Below are positions 1 through 8,004 of a stretch of DNA of 39,879 bases, piece by piece. Origin of the DNA: Acidobacteriota bacterium (GTDB lineage Bacteria > Acidobacteriota > Terriglobia > Acidiferrales > UBA7541); contig JABCZF010000036.1 in NCBI GenBank assembly GCA_013289825.1, forward strand, positions 1-39,879. The letters are read 5' to 3'. Under the pieces are notes generated by a model. The model saw only the letters and a list, made by a program, of their open reading frames with translations. It was not told the origin of the DNA and did no database searches. How positions within the stretch are numbered: the stretch's first letter is position 1; each line of letters opens with the position of its first letter. A program made the translations under genes and the position numbers.

Positions 1-496
1 GCTCCGAATCGTCCGCTCCCTTTGCCTTTGCAGGATGGCACTCGGACGGCAGATTGCTCATGTAATACGGATCCCGCGAGGAAGCACGTTCCGTCCGCAG
101 TTCATAAACGGCCAGGAACGCATCCAGCACGGCGATGAGTGACTCGTTGGAGACCGGATTGGGCGTCCTTTCGGCATAAGCTTCGAGTCCCTTCTGAACG
201 AAGTGCGAGAGCAGTATCCACTCGGCTCGCGACAGAATATGCTGCGCTTCTCCCTTCCTTCGAATCTCGAGAAGTGTCTCTGTCGGCTTAGCCATCATGT
301 CCGCAACTTCAAAGCGGTCCTCGCGGGCAGACTCGAGGAGCTGCTTGGCAACTTCCGAAGTCGAGACACTGTCGCCTTTTTTCGAGGACATGAGTTGCTT
401 GGCACGCTCCAGGCGAGCAAAGAGAGCGTCGCTGATTCGGAGGGACAGCGTTTGCCCCTGGGTGGGCTTCTCGGGCTTTTGCGGTTTTTCGGCCAT
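1..496 (-). CDS. Ribbon-helix-helix-like protein, C-terminus beyond window
   Basis: An open frame of 165 codons runs on the minus strand from an ATG at 496 off the left edge without a stop. The start is fixed by an AGGAGGAG ribosome site about 6-9 bases upstream. Residues about 15-55 contain TLSLRISDALFARLERAK followed by a short linker and STSEVAKQLLESAR. This strand-turn-helix-helix pattern resembles CopG/Arc-type ribbon-helix-helix DNA-binding proteins. The remainder is helical and charged with no recognised motif. The gene has its own TTGACA promoter with palindromes beneath it, which fits autoregulation. It lies beside an excisionase-like gene and an integrase, so it is probably cargo or a maintenance gene of an integrative element. 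The function beyond likely DNA binding is unknown. Overlapping plus-strand frames at 203-613 are shadows. Confidence 0.75.
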   Translation of the reverse strand, partial: MAEKPQKPEKPTQGQTLSLRISDALFARLERAKQLMSSKKGDSVSTSEVAKQLLESAREDRFEVADMMAKPTETLLEIRRKGEAQHILSRAEWILLSHFVQKGLEAYAERTPNPVSNESLIAVLDAFLAVYELRTERASSRDPYYMSNLPSECHPAKAKGADDSE

Positions 497-522
497 CGGG
501 TACTCCTCCTGGTTCCGTCGGT

Positions 523-573
523 AAGATGCAACCCTTTCGAAGAAAGATGCATCTTCACTTTACGTTTGCAAAC
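523..573. promoter_or_regulatory. Candidate operator cluster between promoter and start codon
   Basis: Three symmetric or repeated elements lie directly downstream of the -10 box. GTTTGCAAAC (564-573) is a perfect 10-bp palindrome. AAGATGCATCTT (544-555) is a perfect 12-bp palindrome. AAGATGCA occurs at 523-530 and again at 544-551, exactly 21 bp apart, or two helical turns. Ribbon-helix-helix proteins commonly bind such spaced sites to repress their own gene; that role is inferred here. Confidence 0.45.
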
Positions 574-602
574 AACATATGATATTGTGGACGGGATGTC
601 AA
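574..602 (-). promoter_or_regulatory. Sigma70-type promoter of the ribbon-helix-helix gene
   Basis: On the minus strand, TTGACA (597-602) is separated by 17 bases from TATGTT (574-579). The -35 is a perfect consensus match and the -10 is fair. The predicted start of transcription near 567 gives a leader of about 70 nt before the ATG at 496. Confidence 0.6.
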
Positions 603-641
603 GTAGAAAATAACAACCGGGGGAACCAAGGAAAAGAGGCA

Positions 642-1064
642 ATGAAACAACGCAACACCCAACTCGGCGTGCGCAAGAACCCAGACTCGCCAAGAGTGCA
701 TGGCTTGCGCCTCACAGTAGATTCGTCGTCGTTAAGATCTGGAAGTCAGACTGGAAATTCCTCCGAGAGCAAGCCATCGCCGCAAGCCGAGAGATTTGGT
801 TTGCCCTTCGCTTCGAGCACAGAGCGACATCAAACTCCCGAGCCGGTCTGGGACTGCGCTGAAGCAGCTCGATTCCTTCGGCTACACCCTAAGACCGTCA
901 AGCGCATGGCGCGCAGCGGCCAGATTCCCGGATGCCGGCTTGGGCGACGATGGTATTTTCGCCCCTCAGATTTGGACGCGCTGCTCCGAACCGGTGTAAG
1001 CTCTTCACTGAAGGCCAACAGGGTTGCGCCGCAACTCTCCTCTAATCCCAAAAGGAGAGCATGA
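642..1064 (+). CDS. Excisionase-like helix-turn-helix protein
   Basis: This 140-residue protein ends in a helix-turn-helix of the excisionase/MerR-like family (helix_turn_helix_17 type). The stretch VWDCAEAARFLRLHPKTVKR is followed by ARSGQIPGCRLGRRWYF and a recognition wing ending SDLDALL. The first 75 residues are polar, Ser- and Pro-rich and probably disordered. I chose the ATG at 642, which has AGGAAAAGAGG upstream; an ATT/ATG further upstream at 579 lacks such a site. The stop overlaps the integrase start by 4 bp (ATGA), so translation is coupled. Such small HTH proteins next to integrases usually act as recombination directionality factors, but a transcriptional role is equally possible. 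Confidence 0.75.
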   Translation: MKQRNTQLGVRKNPDSPRVHGLRLTVDSSSLRSGSQTGNSSESKPSPQAERFGLPFASSTERHQTPEPVWDCAEAARFLRLHPKTVKRMARSGQIPGCRLGRRWYFRPSDLDALLRTGVSSSLKANRVAPQLSSNPKRRA

Positions 1065-2215
1065 TGTTGCGGCTAACTCGAAATACGTATCAACACGGTT
1101 GGATTGAAACCCGGGCGTCGAAAAAGCAGGACCTCGTATTTGTCTATCGCTGGCGGGAACGAAAGCCCGACGGCGGCTATACAAAACGATCTGAAGTGAT
1201 TGGTCCCGTCTCAATGCTCAAAACCGAAGCCAATGCATGGCGAGCAATCGAGCATCGCAAGCTTGATGTGAACTCTGATCATCCTCAAGGACAGGCGGTC
1301 ACCATCGGTATGCTGGTGAGCCGATACCTCGAAACAGAGCTTCCCGAGCTGCGGCACTCGACCGCCAATGGATACAGGTCATACCTCAATCACCAGATCA
1401 AACCGCGGTGGGGCGACTACCCGATTTCTAAGGTGAAGCCCTTCGCCGTGGAGCAATGGTTGAAGGGGCTTGACCTGGCTTCAAGAACCAGAGGGCATCT
1501 CCACAATCTCATGCGGGTGCTTTGGAACTGCGCCATGCGTTGGGAGCTCACCGAGATCGGCGAGAATCCCATGAAGCTCGTGCGGGTCCGCGGCACAAGC
1601 AAACGACAGCGTGAGCCGATGGTTCTTGGCGTTGCTCAATTCCGTCTCTTACTCGGAGAGCTCGATGAGCCCTTCCGTACGATGGTTATCCTCGATCTCG
1701 CCACGGGGCTCCGCTGCAGCGAGCTCTTCGCCCTCAAGTGGTGTGACGTGCTCTGGGATGACCTAACACTCCTCGTGCGGCGGGGCATCGTCACCGGGGT
1801 AGTAAGCGATGTCAAAACCAAATACTCCAATGCAGGCATCCCGCTTGATCCCGCATTGGCCGAGGTGCTTTTGAATTGGCAACGCAAGACGCTCTTCAAA
1901 AATCCGGGAGACTGGGTATTTGCAAGCCCGTTCGTGGCAGGCAAGAAACCCTGGTATCCATGGGGAGTGGAGCGGCGTCACATCATTCCCGCAGGCATTC
2001 GTTGCGGCATCGGACGAATCGGCTGGCACACGTTCCGCCATACCTTCCGGACCCTGCTTGATGAAACCGGGGCTCCGATGAAGGTGCAGCAGGAGCTCAT
2101 GCGCCATGCGGACATCCGTACCACGATGAACGTCTACGGCAAGGCCATGGACGAAAGCAAGCGCGCGGCGCACGGTAAGGTCGTCCGCCTCGTATTGCCT
2201 TCGCAGGTGGCTTAG
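1061..2215 (+). CDS. Tyrosine site-specific integrase of an integrative element
   Basis: A 384-residue phage-type integrase. The N-terminal third carries an arm-binding-like region and a SAM-like core-binding domain (about residues 80-170, ETELPELRHSTANGYRSYL onward). The catalytic domain follows, with the first Arg in DLATGLRCSELFALKW, the HTFRH box, RHAD, and the nucleophilic Tyr in TTMNVYGKA. All tetrad residues are present and the length is normal, so the enzyme should be active. It would catalyse strand exchange between attP and a chromosomal site. The tRNA-Ala gene whose 3' end begins 57 bp downstream of the stop is the obvious candidate site. The excisionase-like gene immediately upstream overlaps it. 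Confidence 0.92.
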   Translation: MMLRLTRNTYQHGWIETRASKKQDLVFVYRWRERKPDGGYTKRSEVIGPVSMLKTEANAWRAIEHRKLDVNSDHPQGQAVTIGMLVSRYLETELPELRHSTANGYRSYLNHQIKPRWGDYPISKVKPFAVEQWLKGLDLASRTRGHLHNLMRVLWNCAMRWELTEIGENPMKLVRVRGTSKRQREPMVLGVAQFRLLLGELDEPFRTMVILDLATGLRCSELFALKWCDVLWDDLTLLVRRGIVTGVVSDVKTKYSNAGIPLDPALAEVLLNWQRKTLFKNPGDWVFASPFVAGKKPWYPWGVERRHIIPAGIRCGIGRIGWHTFRHTFRTLLDETGAPMKVQQELMRHADIRTTMNVYGKAMDESKRAAHGKVVRLVLPSQVA

Positions 2216-2230
2216 TGCCCCTTAGTGCCC
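2211..2230. repeat. Tandem decamer across the integrase stop codon
   Basis: CTTAGTGCCC occurs twice head to tail, at 2211-2220 and 2221-2230, and is followed by CTTGA. The TAG stop of the integrase lies inside the first copy. The position between the integrase and the tRNA attachment site suggests either an arm-type binding site or a junction duplication; this is inference. Confidence 0.6.
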
Positions 2231-2271
2231 CTTGAAGTTTTTGCTATCGGATTGAAAAGAAGGAACAAAGT

Positions 2272-2347
<76 letters not shown>

Positions 2348-2422
2348 ACCGGGGATACTCTAAAAGCTTATCACACCCCACCGCGGAACAACCCCTCTTG
2401 CCGCCCCATCCTGGGCCCCTGT

Positions 2423-4033
2423 TCAGGACATCAAGGAGAGTCGTGTTTCCGTTAGGTCCAGTTCGTGCTCCACCTTGCGCAATACCTCGTCGTTGATACG
2501 TCCAGCGCCCCGCAGCTTCAAAGCGGTTTGCCGCTCCATACCCAGCAAGCTTTGCGAGAGTTCCAGATAGCGCACATAGGCATGACTATCCACCGCAACT
2601 CCCTGATCGTCCTGCCCAATCAGATTCGTCAGGCGATGTTTGTACCGCTGTTCAATCTCGTTGTAGATGGCTGCGAATTTGTCGCCATCTTTGAGCCTCG
2701 CTTGTTTGAGATACGCCAGCGCGGCTTCGATCATGGCTCGCCGTGCTTCCTCTTCTTCTTCTTTGTGCCCGGTCGCGCCAGCAAGTCCCAGTGCGCGAAT
2801 CAGCGGCGGCAGCGTCAACCCTTGCAAGACCAGGGTCACCAGAATGACGCAAAACGTTAGAAAAATGATTAGGTTTCTCTGCGGAAACGCCGTCCCATCC
2901 GCCAGCGTCTCGGACAGTGAAAGCGCCGCTGCGAGGGCCAGCACCCCGCGCATTCCTGTCCAACCGACAACGAAAATCTGCCTTGCCGGGGGAAGCCCTA
3001 CCCTTTGATGCAGGACCCGCCTGCGGATCAGGTTAGCCAGATACGCGCCAGGAAACATCCATATCATGCGAAGTAGGATGAGAATTACGCTGAACATGGC
3101 GCCGTACTGCAACAGCTCACGAAAACTATACTCGCGGATCCCTGCAAGTACGAATGGCAACTGCAACCCAATGAGCATGAACACCAGCCCATTCAACACA
3201 AACGTTAGCGAGTCCCACACTGCCCAAGCCTGAATCCGCACACTTGCCGAAAAAAAGTGCGAGCTGTGCCGGCTCATGTACAACCCGCACGCCACCACCG
3301 CGAGCACTCCGGAGGAGTGCATGGCCTCGGCCGCAAGATAAACGGAATAGGGAACTAGAACGCTGATGGTGATCTCGATCGGCCCGTCGTCGATATGTCG
3401 ATGAATCGATTCCACAATGACTCCCAACAGCAGACCCAGCGCGATTGCCGCAACGATTAGGTAGCCAAGCCGCATGAGCCCGCTGCCGAGCGTAGGCGTT
3501 TCGCCGGTAACGACCATCGCCACACCGAATTCCAGAGCCAACAGACCCGTCGCATCGTTCAGGAGGCTTTCGCCTTCCAGAATATCGACGATGCCCTGCG
3601 GCAATCCCACTCGTTTGGCAATTGAGGTCGCCGCAATCACGTCCGTGGTCGCTACCACAGCGCCTAGAACAAAACCGAGCCTCCAATCGAATCCCTCGAA
3701 GACCCACTTTGCCGTTCCCGCCACGCCCGCAACGGTAAACCCCACCAGCCCGGACGCCAGCAGGCAGATGCTGACAAAATTAAATTTGAATTCACGCCAC
3801 GGCGTTAGCCACGCCCCGTTGTAGAGAAGCGGCGGCAATACCACTAGAAAAATCACATCGGGGTTCAGCGTAATTTTCGGGATCCCCGGAATGAAACTGA
3901 GGAACAAGCCTGCGATGACGAGGACGATCGGATAGGGCGTCTGCAGTTTCCGCGCAAGCGCCGCAAACAACACCACGAATACCAGCAACAACAAGAGCAC
4001 CAACTCAAGCGCATGTATCCCGCTGGCTTGCAT
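2423..4033 (-). CDS. CPA1-family Na+/H+ antiporter
   Basis: A 536-residue membrane protein with about 11-12 hydrophobic segments in the first 415 residues and a soluble, charged helical tail. It matches the CPA1 (NhaP/NHE-like) monovalent cation:proton antiporters. The ion-binding segment reads LGAVVATTDVIAATSIAKR (TTD at about 129-131). It is followed by the family signature ILEGESLLNDATGLLALE, with N159-D160. Proton import in exchange for Na+ or K+ would serve pH and salt homeostasis at the inner membrane. The tail ends in long amphipathic helices and may be regulatory. The ATG at 4033 has GGAAGG close upstream. The gene stands alone, facing away from the secreted protein gene at 4227. Confidence 0.9.
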   Translation of the reverse strand: MQASGIHALELVLLLLLVFVVLFAALARKLQTPYPIVLVIAGLFLSFIPGIPKITLNPDVIFLVVLPPLLYNGAWLTPWREFKFNFVSICLLASGLVGFTVAGVAGTAKWVFEGFDWRLGFVLGAVVATTDVIAATSIAKRVGLPQGIVDILEGESLLNDATGLLALEFGVAMVVTGETPTLGSGLMRLGYLIVAAIALGLLLGVIVESIHRHIDDGPIEITISVLVPYSVYLAAEAMHSSGVLAVVACGLYMSRHSSHFFSASVRIQAWAVWDSLTFVLNGLVFMLIGLQLPFVLAGIREYSFRELLQYGAMFSVILILLRMIWMFPGAYLANLIRRRVLHQRVGLPPARQIFVVGWTGMRGVLALAAALSLSETLADGTAFPQRNLIIFLTFCVILVTLVLQGLTLPPLIRALGLAGATGHKEEEEEARRAMIEAALAYLKQARLKDGDKFAAIYNEIEQRYKHRLTNLIGQDDQGVAVDSHAYVRYLELSQSLLGMERQTALKLRGAGRINDEVLRKVEHELDLTETRLSLMS

Positions 4034-4226
4034 GGCCCTTCCGCAGCTCCTCTCGACCTAAAGATACCGTACAGCATATTCGATTTGCGACGACTTCTGC
4101 GAAGGTTGGCCTGCGCGCTGTTCGCAAACTGGATTCCGCATCCTTCTGGACGAGAAGCAACCCCGGCGCTATCCTGAAGCTCATAACTATTAGGCCGCTC
4201 GAGACATCGAAAGGAATAGGGAAGGA

Positions 4227-5153
4227 ATGCAACACATCACCGGGAAACAAATGAAAGAAATTCTCGCACCGTCGGCGTTGGCTCTTGCTGCTTTATCAAC
4301 CACGCTGTTCATCGCGCTACCGCTTGCGGCGCAGCAAACAGGCCCATTACCGCCGCCGACCTACTCCGCGCCCGCACCCTTGCCGCAGCCAGGTTCCGCA
4401 CCCACGAGCGTGCCTCATCAGACGACCACGGAGTCGCCACTTACAACCGATCCGCCTAAAGTCCCTCCCGAGCAAATTGTGCAGAAGTTCGCCGCGCGCG
4501 AGCTCGAGTTTAGAAAAGAGCGCGATAACTACACATACACGCAAACTTTCGTCATCCAAACCATCGACGAATACTCCGGACGGCCCGACGGCGAATATCG
4601 CATGACCAGCGACATCGTCTTTACCCCTGCGGGCAAGCGGACTGAGCACGTGACCGACGCTCCCGCCCCGTCCCTGCAGCGCATCCAAATGTCGCAGCAG
4701 GACTTCGACGACCTCGAGCATGTGCAGCCATTCGTGCTCACCACCGACGAAGTGCAGAAGTACGACGTCAAATACGTCGGCCAGCAGCAACTCGATGAAA
4801 TCAATGCCTACGTCTTCGATGTCGCCCCCAAGAAAATCGAGAAAAATCAGCGCTACTTCCAGGGCCGCGTTTGGGTCGACCAAGCGGATTTCGGCATTGT
4901 CAAAACCGACGGCAAAGCGGTCCCCGACATCAAGAAGCACGGACAAGAGAACGTCTTTCCTCGCTTCGAAACCTTCCGCGAAAACATCGAAGGCCATTTC
5001 TGGTTTCCGACGTACACGCATTCCGAAGACACCCTGCAATTCAGCGGAGGCGGCGTGCGCATTCGCATGACCGTCCGTTACGAGAACTACAAGCGGTTTG
5101 GATCGACCATCAAGATTGGTCAGGCTACTGAGGTCCCGAAGGAAAAGCCCTAG
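4227..5153 (+). CDS. Secreted protein, LolA/sorting-protein-like fold suspected
   Basis: 308 residues beginning with a signal peptide (hydrophobic core about residues 14-32, cleavage near LPLAAQQ). A Pro-rich linker follows to about residue 75. The rest is beta-rich: EYRMTSDIVFTPAGKRTEHV, VGQQQLDEINAYVFDVAPKK, then GRVWVDQADFGIVKTDGKAV. Alternating strands that describe how a value is carried through a sheet, as in VWVDQADFGIVK, resemble outer-membrane lipoprotein sorting proteins (LolA/RseB-like), but I see no diagnostic residue. It would be periplasmic. The ATG at 4227 has AGGGAAGGA adjacent; an in-frame ATG at 4251 is an alternative. The substrate is unknown. Confidence 0.75.
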   Translation: MQHITGKQMKEILAPSALALAALSTTLFIALPLAAQQTGPLPPPTYSAPAPLPQPGSAPTSVPHQTTTESPLTTDPPKVPPEQIVQKFAARELEFRKERDNYTYTQTFVIQTIDEYSGRPDGEYRMTSDIVFTPAGKRTEHVTDAPAPSLQRIQMSQQDFDDLEHVQPFVLTTDEVQKYDVKYVGQQQLDEINAYVFDVAPKKIEKNQRYFQGRVWVDQADFGIVKTDGKAVPDIKKHGQENVFPRFETFRENIEGHFWFPTYTHSEDTLQFSGGGVRIRMTVRYENYKRFGSTIKIGQATEVPKEKP

Positions 5154-5228
5154 CGCTTTCCTGAAAACCTGAAAATCGGGTGACGAAATCCTCTGGGTAT
5201 TGCCTACTTACCGAAAGGAATAGTTCGC

Positions 5229-5570
5229 TTGCCCGCAACGCGCACCATCGTCCGAGGCACCCTGATCGCAGTGGTCTTAGCTGTTGCGATCGTTTACATA
5301 GGCGATTTTGCCTGGGTTCGCGTGCGCATGATGCATCCGAAACCCGGCAACCCTTTTGAAACCGTCACCGCGCTTCGTATCCTCGCCATCGACGAAAAAG
5401 GCAACAAGACCGAGTACAGCGTCGACCCGCTGCAACCCCAGCAAACCGCCGAGTGTGTCCACGCGTTGTTTCCTCATAGTGGCGATCCACCATGCTGGTA
5501 CCTCAAACGCAAATTCACGCAACCCATTCCTATGGCCATTCTTCCTTCTTTGACATCCTCCTGGCACTAA
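5229..5570 (+). CDS. Small membrane-anchored hypothetical protein
   Basis: 113 residues starting at a TTG with AAGGAA about 9 bases upstream. One transmembrane helix lies at about residues 8-28 (TLIAVVLAVAIVYIGDFAWV). A periplasmic domain follows with two cysteines, in TAECVHALFPHSGDPPCWYL, that could form a disulphide. It recalls short anchored proteins I associate with acidobacterial genomes, but I cannot name a family. It lies 75 bp downstream of the secreted protein gene in the same direction, so the two may share a transcript. The C-terminal tail is low in charge. No function can be assigned. Confidence 0.6.
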   Translation: MPATRTIVRGTLIAVVLAVAIVYIGDFAWVRVRMMHPKPGNPFETVTALRILAIDEKGNKTEYSVDPLQPQQTAECVHALFPHSGDPPCWYLKRKFTQPIPMAILPSLTSSWH

Positions 5571-5937
5571 AGGCGAGGATTCCTACGGAGCCGGGTTTTG
5601 GTCCGGTCACTTCGGTGGGTTCCTCCCCCAGCCGCCCTACTTCAGCGGAGGACAACGAAGAGGCTTTACTTTTGGGCTGCCGCCCATAGGTCCTTTTTGG
5701 GACGAGCAAGCTTATGAATCGGAGACTGACCAAAAGCGTCTTGACGTGCGGCTGTCAACTTGTCGTTCCTGATGTCCTCTCCTATCGGCAAGTCGCGCGG
5801 CAACAAATCAGTCTTGCGGCTTGGCAGCCAGCGCGGATTGAAATAACATAATCATTCGTACCAGGTTATTTTCTTCCTCGTTGTTCTCGGCGGAAGCTTC
5901 GTCGCGCAGCTTGGACTTTCGTGCGAAGTGGAGAGTG
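5571..5937. other. Intergenic region upstream of copC
   Basis: No gene can be supported in these 367 bases. One plus-strand frame stays open from 5554 to the TGA near 5760. It reads like protein in places (GAGFWSGHFGGFLPQPPYF), but it has no start codon or ribosome site and follows a stop at 5551. A copper-responsive operator was looked for and not recognised. Confidence 0.4.
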
Positions 5938-6315
5938 ATGCGCCCAAGTCAGGGAGTTCTGCTTGTCGTGTGTTTGTCGGCCGTCGTTGCCATGTTCCTG
6001 ATGGCCCACTCGGTAATGGCACACGCCATCCTTCTGGAATCCAGTCCATCGATCAACAGCACCGTCGCCGGGCCTGACATCCTTATCAAGCTCCGCTTCA
6101 ATGTTCGCATCGACGCCACCCGTTCCCGGCTTACTCTGCTCAAGCCGGATGCTTCCACGCAATCGCTGACAATCGCCAAAGAAGGACCCGCCGACGCTCT
6201 CGCATCGCAAGCCCAAGGATTACCACGCGGCGAATACCGCATCCGTTGGCAAGTCCTGGCGTCCGACGGGCACATCACCCGCGGCGAGATCCCCTTTCAA
6301 GTCACGCAACCCTGA
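5938..6315 (+). CDS. copC: CopC-type periplasmic copper-binding protein
   Basis: 125 residues. A signal peptide (VLLVVCLSAVVAMFLMAHS) ends just before AHAILLESSPSINSTV. This is the hallmark CopC N-terminus, in which the first mature His and nearby residues bind copper. The domain continues as a small beta-barrel and ends LASDGHITRGEIPFQV, giving the second conserved His (D-G-H). The protein would carry Cu(II) in the periplasm and hand it to the membrane partner CopD, whose gene starts 9 bases downstream. I chose the ATG at 5938; a longer frame from TTG at 5881 would bury the signal peptide behind 19 extra residues. Confidence 0.88.
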   Translation: MRPSQGVLLVVCLSAVVAMFLMAHSVMAHAILLESSPSINSTVAGPDILIKLRFNVRIDATRSRLTLLKPDASTQSLTIAKEGPADALASQAQGLPRGEYRIRWQVLASDGHITRGEIPFQVTQP

Positions 6316-6324
6316 CACCCTTCC

Positions 6325-7959
6325 ATGGCCCGTCTCCTCCAAATCTTTGGATTCCTCTCGGTCCTCTTCCGGGGCGGCACGCTGAGCTTCGAATCGCTCA
6401 CCATCGGCGGCATCGTCTTTCTGAATTTCGTCGCGCGCAGTGCAAACCCGCAATCGGAAGTCATCAACCTAGCCTGCCTTCGCTGGATTCGGCGCGCAGC
6501 CGTAGCGTTGGCCCTCACGCAGTTGGCATATATCCTCGCCAGCGCCGTGATCCTCATGCAGTCCGCGGACATGACTCTCGCAGACGTCAGCGGCGCGAAT
6601 TTCATTCTCGCCGGCGTTCTCGCCATTACCTCCGCGTTGACCATCGCCGCTCTCGCTGGCGCTAGATCTTCAAAAAGCTACCCGGTCATGCTTTTCCCAG
6701 CCTTACTAATACTCCTCTCATCCGTGATGACCAGCCACGCCATGGCTCGCCTCGAGTACCGTTTTCCGCTCGTCGTGGTCACCGCGCTCCATCAAGGGGC
6801 CACGGCCACCTGGCTCGGCGGTCTCTTGTATCTCCTGATCGCCATACCACGCTGCCCCGATATCCGTTTCGCGCGCCAACTCATCGCGCGTTTTTCAAAA
6901 CTTGCACTAATCAGCGTCGCCGTACTGGCCGCAGCAGGATTCACTCTGGGATTTGCCTACGTCGGTTCGCTCGACGCCATCTACGGCACTTCCTACGGCA
7001 TCATGGTTGCCACAAAAGCCGTCCTCTTTGGCACTCTTCTACTTCTCGGCGCTTTAAACTTTCAAATTGCCCGATCACCATCCGGCGGCGCCGTAGTCGC
7101 CAGCCTAAAACGTTTCGGCGAAGCAGAAATCGGCATCGGAATCACTGTGATTCTCACCGCTGCATCGCTGACCTCACTTCCACCGGCAGTCGATCTAAGG
7201 ACAAATTTTGTCTCGAAGCAGGAAATCGTCGCTCGTTTGGCGCCGCAACTCCCGCGCCTCGCCAGCCCGTCCATCGAGGACCTCCCTGAAGACATTTACG
7301 CCGCCGAAGTAAAGGCCTTCGACGCCGGCACGCTCTCGCCTGCATCGTTCGTTCCCGGCCAAGCCGGAACGCGCCCCAATACGCCCGCCGAAAAATCCTG
7401 GTCGGAGTACAACCACCACTGGGCAGGCCTGATCGTTCTGTCCATCGGAATACTCGCTTTTCTAGCCCAAACGAAGCATTTCCCCTGGGCCCGAAACTGG
7501 CCCCTCCTCTTTCTTGGTCTCTCACTATTTCTTTTCTTGAGAAGCGATCCCGAAACGTGGCCGCTAGGCCCCAATGGCTTTTGGGTCACGCTCCAGGACC
7601 CCGAAGTACTGCTTCACCGAATTTTCGCGCTGCTAGTCATCGCGCTGGCGATCTTTGAATGGCGCGTGCAAACCGGCCGCGTCGCCACCGAACGAGCTCG
7701 CCTTATCTTTCCAGCGCTAGTTGCCGTTGCCAGCGCTCTTCTCCTCACCCACTCCCACAGTCTGGGCAACATAAAAGAAGAAGTCCTAGCCGAACTGAGT
7801 CACGCTCCTCTGGCGGTCTTGGGCATTGTAGCCGGCTGGTCGCGCTGGCTCGAACTTCGTCTTCCCTCGGAAAACAAAGTGCGCGACAGAATGGCCTGGC
7901 TCTGGCCCACCTGCCTCCTACTTATCGGTCTTCTGCTCTTGAATTACCGCGAAATGTAG
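6325..7959 (+). CDS. copD: CopD-type copper transport membrane protein
   Basis: 544 residues with roughly 12 or more hydrophobic segments. The region around residues 145-175 carries the CopD signature, including VVTALHQGATATWLGGLL. A periplasmic-looking loop (about residues 290-360, with many acidic and Pro residues) separates it from a second membrane half. That half holds several His residues (EYNHHWAGL, LLTHSHSLG, LSHAPLA), plausible metal ligands. It is probably a copper importer or exporter paired with CopC. It lies 9 bp after copC with no strong ribosome site, which suggests translational coupling. The double-membrane architecture is longer than the simplest CopD (about 300 residues), so it may be a CopD fused to an extra membrane module. 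Confidence 0.85.
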   Translation: MARLLQIFGFLSVLFRGGTLSFESLTIGGIVFLNFVARSANPQSEVINLACLRWIRRAAVALALTQLAYILASAVILMQSADMTLADVSGANFILAGVLAITSALTIAALAGARSSKSYPVMLFPALLILLSSVMTSHAMARLEYRFPLVVVTALHQGATATWLGGLLYLLIAIPRCPDIRFARQLIARFSKLALISVAVLAAAGFTLGFAYVGSLDAIYGTSYGIMVATKAVLFGTLLLLGALNFQIARSPSGGAVVASLKRFGEAEIGIGITVILTAASLTSLPPAVDLRTNFVSKQEIVARLAPQLPRLASPSIEDLPEDIYAAEVKAFDAGTLSPASFVPGQAGTRPNTPAEKSWSEYNHHWAGLIVLSIGILAFLAQTKHFPWARNWPLLFLGLSLFLFLRSDPETWPLGPNGFWVTLQDPEVLLHRIFALLVIALAIFEWRVQTGRVATERARLIFPALVAVASALLLTHSHSLGNIKEEVLAELSHAPLAVLGIVAGWSRWLELRLPSENKVRDRMAWLWPTCLLLIGLLLLNYREM

Positions 7960-8004
7960 TGATCCGCCGCGTCTCGCATCGGCTGCGCGTCTTCGCCTAT
8001 CTTT

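Noticed and set aside
295..693. 132-codon minus-strand frame
   Set aside because: It overlaps the real ribbon-helix-helix gene in another frame and has no ribosome site or motif.
5881..5937. Longer copC start at TTG 5881
   Set aside because: It places 19 residues before a clean signal peptide that begins naturally at ATG 5938.
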